A DNA stretch of 27,101 bases from JBEINZ01 sp040377825 (GTDB lineage: Bacteria > Pseudomonadota > Alphaproteobacteria > Rhizobiales > Ancalomicrobiaceae): contig JBEINZ010000013.1 of the NCBI GenBank assembly GCA_040377825.1, forward strand, positions 1 to 27,101. Reading direction: 5' to 3'. The notes beneath the pieces are model-generated. The model saw only the letters and a program-made list of their open reading frames with translations, made no database searches and was not told the origin of the DNA. This document shows positions 7,776 through 14,753 of this stretch, in pieces (the first letter of the stretch is position 1; every line of letters begins with the position of its first letter). Position numbers and translations under genes: made by a program.

Positions 7776-8786
7776 TCAACTCGCCGCGCCGCCGACAAGC
7801 GGAAGCCCGGTCAGCAAATTCTGCGGCTTCATCCGCACGATGCGGTTTTGCGTGGCGGCCATGATCAACCAAATCGGCTTGCCCGCGACCCTGGGTAAGA
7901 TGCGCCCTTGATCGGCGATGTCCATTCGGAAGAGCGCGACTATCCGACCGGCGTCCTCGGCAGCCAGACGACCGCCATTCCACAGCGTGTTGCCGATGCG
8001 TGTCGCCTCGGCATCGAGCCCGACGAACCAGGCCCACGCCTTGTCGTCGATCGCCTCCACCGGCGCGACGGCGACCTCAAGATCCAACAAATGCTTGATC
8101 CAGCGCTCGATGGCGCGGGCAAGCCCGGCGCGGGCGCGGCCGTCCAACGCGAAATCCTGCACCATGTCGAAAGCGTCGGAGCGATGAGCGTAGTGATGCG
8201 CGTTGTCCGGCGTCATCACGTCGAGTTCCTTAGACCGTGCCTCGCCGAACATGGCGACAAGCGGCGAAGCGTGATCCTGCACATTGTCGCCGTCGACCAC
8301 TTCCTCATCCGCAAGCAACAGCCGGCCTTCATGCTGGGTCAGGCGCTGCGGGCGGAAGAACATCTCCGCGGCACGCAGCACGAACGGGTCCGCCTCGTCG
8401 TCGAGGAGATTGCGCAGAATAGCGTGCACCACCTGATTGAGGAACATCGGCGGAATGCCGTTGGCATCGTGGCCCTCGATCATGCGGCGATAGGCGGCCT
8501 CCAAAGTCGGGGCGGCGAGCAGCCGGTCGCGAAAGCCGATCAAGAGTTCCCAGTTCTCGCGCGCATCACGATCGGCAAGGCCGGCGATGTCCTCCGCGCC
8601 GACCGGATCACGCGGCGCGATCCTGAGCCGCGCCCAGAGGGCCCGCTCCGCGTCGCAGGCCTCCGGCGGAGGCACAACCTCCGGCCGCGCCAGATAGAGC
8701 TTGATGAACTCGTCGGTCACCTGAAGGCCGCCGCCGTCGCTAACGTCAAGCAGATGGTGGCCGGAGGAAACCCAGAAATCGCTCAT
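7776..8786 (-). CDS. DUF6352 family protein of the formate dehydrogenase cluster
   Basis: A 336-residue protein with no signal peptide and no membrane helix, so cytoplasmic. Recognisable family text includes the start MSDFWVSSGHHLLDV, the FLARP-like segment FIKLYLARPEVVPPPEAC, the central FLNQVVHAILRNLLDD and FRPQRLTQHEGRLLLAD, and the C-terminal NRIVRMKPQNLLTGLPLV. Histidine- and acid-rich stretches (DNAHHYAHRSDAFD, about residue 203) could bind metal, but this is a guess. The function is not known. Its ATG overlaps the DUF6505 stop by 4 nt and its stop is 8 nt before the DUF3305 start. Confinement to the FDH3 cluster suggests a part in cofactor insertion, assembly or export of the enzyme. 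Confidence 0.85.
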   Translation of the reverse strand: MSDFWVSSGHHLLDVSDGGGLQVTDEFIKLYLARPEVVPPPEACDAERALWARLRIAPRDPVGAEDIAGLADRDARENWELLIGFRDRLLAAPTLEAAYRRMIEGHDANGIPPMFLNQVVHAILRNLLDDEADPFVLRAAEMFFRPQRLTQHEGRLLLADEEVVDGDNVQDHASPLVAMFGEARSKELDVMTPDNAHHYAHRSDAFDMVQDFALDGRARAGLARAIERWIKHLLDLEVAVAPVEAIDDKAWAWFVGLDAEATRIGNTLWNGGRLAAEDAGRIVALFRMDIADQGRILPRVAGKPIWLIMAATQNRIVRMKPQNLLTGLPLVGGAAS

Positions 8787-9352
8787 TGCTTACGCCTTCC
8801 AAGGGTAACGAGATCGACATGATCCTCGATCTCCCCATGATCCGAAGTGTCCTCGTCGCCCTCGATCGCATGGAACGTGAAGGCGCGAAAATCGCCTTGC
8901 GTAAAGTCGCCGCTCGGCCGCGCGCCGGGCTTCAACGTTCGGAAGCGTTCACCGAGATCGCCGTTTTCATAAGCGCGGTGGAGCGCCACGATCGTGCCTT
9001 CCGGATGCTCGCAGATTGAGGCGGCGAAGGCGATTTCCTCCTCCGCGGCCGCCCGCGCGACCTCCTCGGACGGCGCGCCATGGACCTCCACCAAGTGCCG
9101 GGCAAGCGCGGCGACGGCGGCTTCGCGCTCGCTTGGCGCGACGATCGTCACGACGACGAGGGTGGAGTCACCGAAACTCGTGAGACCGAGGAACCCGGAC
9201 CGGAAGGATTGCCGCGCCTTGCCATCGAGCGTCGCCGGATCGACGCCGAAAAACCGGAACGAGCCCGGCACCGCCCATTCGCCCGCCTCCGCCGCGCGGG
9301 CGAATACGAATGTGTCGGACGGGTCGAGCCGGATTGTCCGCGGCAGCTTCAT
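8783..9352 (-). CDS. DUF6505 family protein of the formate dehydrogenase cluster
   Basis: A 189-residue cytoplasmic protein of unknown function, known mainly as a neighbour of FDH3 genes. Its start reads MKLPRTIRLDPSDTFVFARA, followed by WAVPGSFRFFGVDP, a segment typical of the family, and a long Ala/Glu-rich helix (residues about 75-110). The chosen ATG at 9352 shares four bases (ATGA) with the stop of the ligase-like gene; a TTG at 9358 would add only two residues. Its own stop overlaps the DUF6352 start by 4 nt in the same way. The unbroken chain of overlaps suggests roughly equal production of ligase-like protein, DUF6505 and DUF6352. Confidence 0.84.
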   Translation of the reverse strand: MKLPRTIRLDPSDTFVFARAAEAGEWAVPGSFRFFGVDPATLDGKARQSFRSGFLGLTSFGDSTLVVVTIVAPSEREAAVAALARHLVEVHGAPSEEVARAAAEEEIAFAASICEHPEGTIVALHRAYENGDLGERFRTLKPGARPSGDFTQGDFRAFTFHAIEGDEDTSDHGEIEDHVDLVTLGRRKQ

Positions 9353-10143
9353 AGCCAAGGCATCCCGGTTTGCGGGTCAAGCCATGTCGGCTGCGCGAGG
9401 AGCGGCGCGAGAGCGCGGCGCTCCTCGGTCGAGGTCGCGCCGGACGGACGCAGCAGCAGATCGCCGTTCTCCGCGATCCCGCGCCGCTCGGCCGCGATAC
9501 GCGGCAGGCGGGCGAGCCACTGTTCGCCGACCTGCTTGAAACCCCGGTCTTGCCAGGCGTGCACATGCACCATCAAGTGCCGCGCGAAGCTCTCCACCAG
9601 CGCGGCGATGTCGATCGTCTCGAAGCCTTCATGCTCCAAGCTCGTGCCGGACGCCCAGGTGCCAGCCTCGCCGCGCGCGGATACGCCCGTCTCGCCGCGC
9701 GCGGATACGCCCGTCTCGCCGCGCGCGGATACGAAGGTGCGCAGCATCGCGCCGAACACGAGAAACTCCGGCACGTCGTCCTCGCGGGTTCCCTTTGGCC
9801 AACCGATCCGTCCGCCGCCGATCAATCCCTTGTCGAACATGACGGCATCCGGCCAAGCGAATTCGATCGGCTTTTCGGGCGGACAATGGATCGCGAGCGC
9901 ATCGGCCAAGGCGCAGAGCCCGGCATAAATCGCGCGGCGGGCATTGGCCAAGGGCTCCTCGGGCTCAAGCACCACCGCCACTTCCATGACATCGAAGCGC
10001 CGCACCCAGACGAGCGTTCCCGCCCCCTCCTGCGCGCCAATCGACAGGGCATGCGCGAACGCGTCGGCATGCTCGCGCAAGGTCACAAGTCGATAGACCG
10101 GGGGCAGATCGAGCCCCTCGCGTCGATGCTCCATGCCACTCAC
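9349..10143 (-). CDS. Biotin/lipoate A/B ligase-family protein with altered active-site motifs
   Basis: A 264-residue protein that fits the biotin/lipoate ligase fold family often found beside FDH3 genes. The segment FAWPDAVMFDKGLIGGGRIG (about residues 93-112) lines up with the KWPND...G(I/L)L region of biotin ligases, and LVESFARHLMVHVHAWQDRG with their C-terminal helix. Two usual features are missing: there is no GRGRxGR loop (the equivalent place reads VWVRRFDVMEVAV), and the Lys of KWPND is Ala. It may therefore bind another carboxylate or act without adenylation; this is inference. Between residues about 137 and 160 it carries a tandem 8-residue repeat (TGVSARGE). It is the first gene of the minus-strand cluster. 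An ATG three codons downstream (MEHRREG) is an alternative start. Confidence 0.8.
   Translation of the reverse strand: MSGMEHRREGLDLPPVYRLVTLREHADAFAHALSIGAQEGAGTLVWVRRFDVMEVAVVLEPEEPLANARRAIYAGLCALADALAIHCPPEKPIEFAWPDAVMFDKGLIGGGRIGWPKGTREDDVPEFLVFGAMLRTFVSARGETGVSARGETGVSARGEAGTWASGTSLEHEGFETIDIAALVESFARHLMVHVHAWQDRGFKQVGEQWLARLPRIAAERRGIAENGDLLLRPSGATSTEERRALAPLLAQPTWLDPQTGMPWL
9667..9738. repeat. Three tandem 24-bp units inside the ligase-like gene
   Basis: Three head-to-tail copies of 24 bp lie at 9667-9690, 9691-9714 and 9715-9738. The first two are identical; the third differs only near its 3' end (AAGG in place of CCCG). Because 24 is a multiple of three, the array adds in-frame copies of the 8-residue unit TGVSARGE. 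The units are contiguous without spacers, so this is a minisatellite-like expansion and not a CRISPR array. Confidence 0.93.
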
Positions 10144-10285
10144 GCCGAATGCCCCGTTCGCGGCCTACCGCCCTATCATCGATCTAGCTTCCGCTTCGCA
10201 AACGGACAACGTCTCTATATACATGGACGGGACAGCTACGCATTAAAGATAAAGACAGCACCCGATCGACAAAGTTTCGGGGCGA
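10144..10285. promoter_or_regulatory. Divergent promoter region between the fdh cluster and the 4Fe-4S gene
   Basis: This 142-bp gap separates two divergently transcribed gene starts and must hold promoters for both. It is clearly AT-richer than its surroundings. The clearest element is TATATA at about 10215-10220, flanked by GTC on the left and GAC on the right, which could be a -10 region for either direction or the core of an operator. An A-rich tract (ATTAAAGATAAAGACA) follows. I do not see a convincing -24/-12 sigma-54 promoter or a clear ModE box. Confidence 0.4.
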
Positions 10286-12370
10286 ATGGGTGAGAAACGT
10301 TTGATGGCGACGAGCGAGCGTCGGATTCTGGTCTGCTCGTGCGAGGGCACGATGTCCCCCGATGGCGCGGCCATTCGCGCCGGCTGCGGCACGAGCCACG
10401 TCACCGACACACGTCAGCTTTGCCGCGGCGAGCTTAATTTTTTTCGTCGCGCCGCATCGCAGGCGGGGCCGCTGACAATCGCCTGCACCCAGGAAGCCCC
10501 CTTGTTCGCCGACATCGTGGCGAATGAAGGCCTGCCCGCCGCCCTCACCTTCGCCAACATTCGCGAAACTGCCGGTTGGTCGCGAGAGGGTGCCAAGGCC
10601 GGCCCGAAGATGGCGGCGCTGCTCGCCATGGCTGCCGTGGAGGTCCAGCCTTCGCCGACGATCCAGCTACAAAGTGAGGGAATCGTTCTGATTTACGGCC
10701 GCGATGAGGTGGCGGTCGAGGCCGGCCGCAAGCTCGCCGAGCGGCTCGACGTCACCGTGATCCTCGCACGGCCGGCCGATGTGACCCCGCCCCGACGCGC
10801 GGAATTCCCCGTTCACAAGGGCACGATCCGCAATGCCAAGGGCTGGCTCGGCGCGTTCGAAATCATGATCGACGACTATGCGGCGCCCGCCCCCTCCTCG
10901 CGCGGCGCGCTGGCCTTTGGGCCGTCCCGAAACGGCGCCGTCTCGCGCGCGGATATTCTTTTGGACCTTTCGGGCGGGCCGGCGCTGTTCCCCGCCCCCG
11001 ACCTGCGCGACGGCTATGTGCGGGCCGATCCTGCAAATCCGATCGCGGTCGCGCAAGCTTGCCTCAAGGCCGGCGATCTCGTCGGACAGTTCGATAAACC
11101 GCGCTATATCCGCTTCAAGGCCGATCTCTGCGCTCATTCCCGCTCCAAGATCGTCGGCTGTTCGCGCTGCCTCGATCTCTGCCCGACCGGGGCCATCACG
11201 CCGGCCGGTAATCATGTCGCGATTGATCCGAACATTTGCGCCGGCTGCGGCGCCTGCGCGGCCGCCTGCCCGACGGGCGCCGCGGCCTATGATTTCCCGG
11301 CCGCCGAAAATCTTATCGCGCGGTTGCGCGCCGGGCTGGTCGCATACCGCGCGGCCGGAGGTCACAACGCGGTCATTCTCCTCCACGATAGCGAGCACGG
11401 CGCCGACATGATAGACGCCGCCGCGCGGCTTTCCGACGGGCTTCCGGCGCATGCGATCCCGGTCGAGGTGAACGAGGTGACGCAAGTCGGCCCGGAAGCG
11501 ATCGCGTCGGCCTTTGCCTACGGGGCTGCCGGCGTCCGCTTTTTGACCCGCGCGCGTTCGCGACATGACATTGCTGGGCTTCGGGACACAATCCGCTTGA
11601 GCGATGCGCTCATTACCGCGCTCGGTTACGGCGCGAACGCCGTCGCCACGATCGAGACGGACGACCCGGATGAGCTGATCGCCGCCCTCGCCGGCCGCGG
11701 CGTCGTTCAACCGGCCATGTCGCCCTCGGCCTTCGTCGCGGCCGGGCCGAAACGCGAGATCCTGACGCTCGCGCTGCGTGAACTGCACCGCGTCGCGCCC
11801 AATCCCGTGGATATCGTGGCCTTGAAGGCAGGCGCCGCCTTCGGGCGCGTCAATGTGGACGCGGCCGGCTGCACGCTCTGCCTCGCTTGCGTCTCGGCCT
11901 GCCCGACGGGCGCGCTGAAAGACAATCCGGATCGCCCGATGCTCCGGTTCGACGAAGCGGCTTGCGTCCAATGCGGCCTGTGCGAGGCGACCTGCCCGGA
12001 GGACGTCATCGCCTTGGAACCGCGCATCGATTTCACGGCTTTCAACAGGCCGGCGATCACGTTGAAGGAGGAGGAGCCGTTCCAATGCCTGGAATGCGGC
12101 AAGGCCTTCGGCACGCGCTCCACGATCGAAAAGGTCATGGCCAAACTTGGAGCATCGCACTGGATGTTCGCCGGCCAGCACGCCGACCGGCTGCGTCTCC
12201 TGCAGCTTTGCGAGGATTGCCGCGTCACCGGGGTCACGAACGCGAATATAGATCCCTACGCCGCCCCTGCCCGCCCGGCGCCACGCACGACGGACGACTA
12301 TATTCGCGAACGAGAGGCCGAGCGGCAAAAGCGCGCGAAAGAAGATAAAGGCGATGATTTACCAGCCTAA
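10286..12370 (+). CDS. Multi-cluster 4Fe-4S protein of the formate dehydrogenase locus
   Basis: A 694-residue cytoplasmic protein with two pairs of ferredoxin motifs. The first pair is at C292-C295-C299 (with C282 a candidate fourth ligand) and C318-C321-C324-C328 (CAGCGACAAACP). The second is at C529-C532-C535-C539 (CTLCLACVSACP) and C560-C563-C566-C570 (CVQCGLCEATCP). In addition there is a CSC pair at 17-19 near the start and two CxxC pairs near the end (C601/C604 and C642/C645), spaced like a zinc- or iron-binding knuckle. Residues 340-500 lack cysteines and resemble a nucleotide- or flavin-free alpha/beta domain; HdrA-like or FdhD-assisting roles cannot be told apart. Divergent from the fdh cluster, it probably moves electrons or builds clusters for that enzyme. 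An ATG at 10304 (MATSERRILVC) is an equally good start. Confidence 0.86.
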   Translation: MGEKRLMATSERRILVCSCEGTMSPDGAAIRAGCGTSHVTDTRQLCRGELNFFRRAASQAGPLTIACTQEAPLFADIVANEGLPAALTFANIRETAGWSREGAKAGPKMAALLAMAAVEVQPSPTIQLQSEGIVLIYGRDEVAVEAGRKLAERLDVTVILARPADVTPPRRAEFPVHKGTIRNAKGWLGAFEIMIDDYAAPAPSSRGALAFGPSRNGAVSRADILLDLSGGPALFPAPDLRDGYVRADPANPIAVAQACLKAGDLVGQFDKPRYIRFKADLCAHSRSKIVGCSRCLDLCPTGAITPAGNHVAIDPNICAGCGACAAACPTGAAAYDFPAAENLIARLRAGLVAYRAAGGHNAVILLHDSEHGADMIDAAARLSDGLPAHAIPVEVNEVTQVGPEAIASAFAYGAAGVRFLTRARSRHDIAGLRDTIRLSDALITALGYGANAVATIETDDPDELIAALAGRGVVQPAMSPSAFVAAGPKREILTLALRELHRVAPNPVDIVALKAGAAFGRVNVDAAGCTLCLACVSACPTGALKDNPDRPMLRFDEAACVQCGLCEATCPEDVIALEPRIDFTAFNRPAITLKEEEPFQCLECGKAFGTRSTIEKVMAKLGASHWMFAGQHADRLRLLQLCEDCRVTGVTNANIDPYAAPARPAPRTTDDYIREREAERQKRAKEDKGDDLPA

Positions 12371-12386
12371 AGCACCGGATCGAGGC

Positions 12387-14696
12387 TTATTGTTCGCCGT
12401 CGAAAATCCCAGTAGCGGCGGCAAATAACTTATCGAGTTCGAGGCCAGCCGCTGCCCGTTTTACCGCCCCGTCGACGTCGCCGGCGAGTTTCGCGCGGAC
12501 GAGTTCCGGCCGCAGCATGCGTGACGTAAATCGATCGAGGCGGACTGGGGTATCGCCCCGAACAAGGGCGAACAATTCGCCGCCCTTGCGCGATGCCGCA
12601 AAAAAACCCTCCGGCGTGACCGTGGCCCACTCCCCGATGCCATCGGGCGACTTTGGCGGCGACGACGCAAAAGATACAATCGGCGCGAGGCTTGCGCGAT
12701 CATAGACCGTCACCACCCCGCTCGGATCGACCGTGGCGAGCCGCCGCCCGTCGGCGGAGACCACCGGTGCGCCGGAGCCGAAAGCCTGCCCCTCGAACGT
12801 CTTTTGAACTCGGCCATCAAGATCCCACTTGGCAAGCCGTCGGCCATCGCTTAGCGTCGTCGCATGCAGTCCTTCGCCGGGTAAATCAATCAGTTCGGCA
12901 AGCCGCGGAAGCGCAATCGCTCCAGACGGAGTGCCGTTGGCCACGCTCAATCGCCAGAACCGTCCCTGCCCACCCGCGACCAGGGTCAATGGCTCGGTCG
13001 CGGAGAACGCGATCGTTTCAACTCCGGGTTTGCTCTCCACCGTCCACGCGAGACGGTGAGTCTCGATGTTCCAAAACCCGACTTCTTTGGGCGAGGCCGC
13101 GGCGAGTGTGCGACCGTCCGCCGAGAAGCCAAGTGCCCGGATCGGTGTTGGACCAGCATCGAGCGGCACTTCGGTGCCCGTCGCCGCATCGAGGAGGATG
13201 AGCCGTTCGTCCCGGGTCAGAACCGCGATTGACCGGCCCTGCGGACAGACGACCGCGCGCACCGCTTCGCCAATGCCCGTCTCGGTTTTCATGATCACAT
13301 CGCCGGTCGCGGCGTCGGCGAGGACGAGTGTGCCGTTACGCCCGAGCGCATAGAAACGGCGAAGGGGACCCACATAGCCGACACCGACGACCGGGGCGCC
13401 CGTCTCCGCCTTCATGAGGATCGGCCGCCCCGTTGCCAGATTCCAGATCAGAACTTCGGGGCGGTCGCTCGCGGCGGAGGCGAGATAAAGGCCATCCGCC
13501 GACAGTGCCGTCGGACCAAAGCGGCGCAGCGTCGGCCTCAGAGTGCGGGGCGGTGCGTCTGTCGTCAGATCCCAAATTGCGACCAACCCCGACGGGGACG
13601 CCGTCGCCACGCGGCGGCCGTCGCGCGCAAAGGCGGCGGCCGTGATCGTTTGGTCGGGCAAGTTCAAGGCTCGGCCGGGTCGCAGTCGCGCCAAATCCCA
13701 CACGCGCAGCCCGCCACCTTCGAAAGCCAAGACCTCACCGCCCGGGCCTTGGATGAATGGCGCGGACGGCGCTGGCGCCGGTGTCTTGTCCGCGAGTTCA
13801 AGCACGAAGGGCTCCGGCTTCGCCCTTGGGTCAAGACGGCGCACGAAGGCTGTCGGTGCCTCCGGGCTTTCAGATCCGCGTCGCTCCGCCAGCACGGCGA
13901 AGCGACCGTCCAATGAGAATGCAGCAATCTGAGGTTGTCCAACCTCCGGGAGGATGTCCATCATCACTTTCCCGCTCGCCGCGTCCAAAACTCGGATCGC
14001 TCCCCCGTCCCCGCCAAGTGCAATGCGCCGTCCGTCGCTCATCACCTGCATGGCCGTAATCGGTGCGTCGAACGGCACCGACGTGAGCCTCTGGCCGCTT
14101 GCTATGTCGAAAACAGCGGCCTCTCGGCCCGCCGAAAGCACAGCGACACGTTTGGAATCGGCAAACGGCGCGACCCTAATGGCGTCCGCCGCGTCGGTGA
14201 TTATCCGTTCAACCGCAAGGGTCGCCTCGTCGATAATGGCAAGGCCACCGGCTTGACCAACGAGGAGCTTACGCCCGTCTGGGGTCAGTGCCACGCTTTC
14301 GATCTTGTCGAGATCGGTCCAGCGGAGCGGTAGCCCGGTGGCAATGTCGATCACCGACAGGCGACGAGCATCGAATACGGCGATTTTCTTCCCGCTCGGA
14401 TAAGGAATAGCTCCGAGAAGGGCGAGATCATGAGGCCCGAGCGCCGGCGACACCCGTGGCAGGAGCGGGGGCTCTTTCGGGGGCGCCGGTCTGGCAATGA
14501 CCGGTGGCGGCAAAAGGCCGGGCGCCGTTGGCCTGACAGTCGGCGATGACGGTAGTGTCGTGGCCGCGCTCTCCAATCCCGGAGGCGTCATTGCGGGTAA
14601 GTTGCTTGCGGATGCCGCAACGGCGACATCGGGCAATTCCCCGACAAGGATGCAAGCTGCCGAAAGCAAAACTGTCATGCGAAGGATCAAGTTCAT
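12387..14696 (-). CDS. Exported WD40-repeat beta-propeller protein
   Basis: A 769-residue protein with a signal peptide (MNLILRMTVLLSAACILVG, cleavage likely near AVAASA at 25-29), a Pro-rich spacer (PPVIARPAPPKEPPLLPR, residues about 65-82), and then a long run of WD40-like units from about 85 to 700. The repeated pattern is a short hydrophobic strand, sDGRxxA, then a strand ending in V-x-W-D/N; clear examples are LTPDGRKLLVGQ, ARDGRRVATASPSGLVAIWD, SADGRTLAAASPKEVGFWN and SADGRRLATVDPSGVVTVYD. The number of units points to one large or two joined propellers. No enzyme domain or heme motif is present. It is the last gene of the MoeA/cytochrome cluster and is 57 nt after the WD40-cytochrome gene. 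It probably acts as a periplasmic binding scaffold; its partner is unknown. Confidence 0.87.
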   Translation of the reverse strand: MNLILRMTVLLSAACILVGELPDVAVAASASNLPAMTPPGLESAATTLPSSPTVRPTAPGLLPPPVIARPAPPKEPPLLPRVSPALGPHDLALLGAIPYPSGKKIAVFDARRLSVIDIATGLPLRWTDLDKIESVALTPDGRKLLVGQAGGLAIIDEATLAVERIITDAADAIRVAPFADSKRVAVLSAGREAAVFDIASGQRLTSVPFDAPITAMQVMSDGRRIALGGDGGAIRVLDAASGKVMMDILPEVGQPQIAAFSLDGRFAVLAERRGSESPEAPTAFVRRLDPRAKPEPFVLELADKTPAPAPSAPFIQGPGGEVLAFEGGGLRVWDLARLRPGRALNLPDQTITAAAFARDGRRVATASPSGLVAIWDLTTDAPPRTLRPTLRRFGPTALSADGLYLASAASDRPEVLIWNLATGRPILMKAETGAPVVGVGYVGPLRRFYALGRNGTLVLADAATGDVIMKTETGIGEAVRAVVCPQGRSIAVLTRDERLILLDAATGTEVPLDAGPTPIRALGFSADGRTLAAASPKEVGFWNIETHRLAWTVESKPGVETIAFSATEPLTLVAGGQGRFWRLSVANGTPSGAIALPRLAELIDLPGEGLHATTLSDGRRLAKWDLDGRVQKTFEGQAFGSGAPVVSADGRRLATVDPSGVVTVYDRASLAPIVSFASSPPKSPDGIGEWATVTPEGFFAASRKGGELFALVRGDTPVRLDRFTSRMLRPELVRAKLAGDVDGAVKRAAAGLELDKLFAAATGIFDGEQ

Positions 14697-14753
14697 CGAC
14701 GCGGCCAGACCTTGATGTATCGAAAAGTCACTAATCGGATTCTCGTTGGAAAG

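Noticed and set aside
9667..9738. CRISPR-like array
   Set aside because: The three 24-bp units are contiguous with no spacers and lie in frame within a coding sequence.
10200..10240. ModE-type molybdate box or sigma-54 promoter in the divergent region
   Set aside because: Only a TATATA core with GTC/GAC flanks is present; the spacing and arms do not match either consensus well enough.
10667..12328. Minus-strand open frame of 553 codons opposite the 4Fe-4S gene
   Set aside because: Low-complexity Arg/Gly/Asp-rich shadow without family motifs; the plus strand has ordered cysteine clusters.
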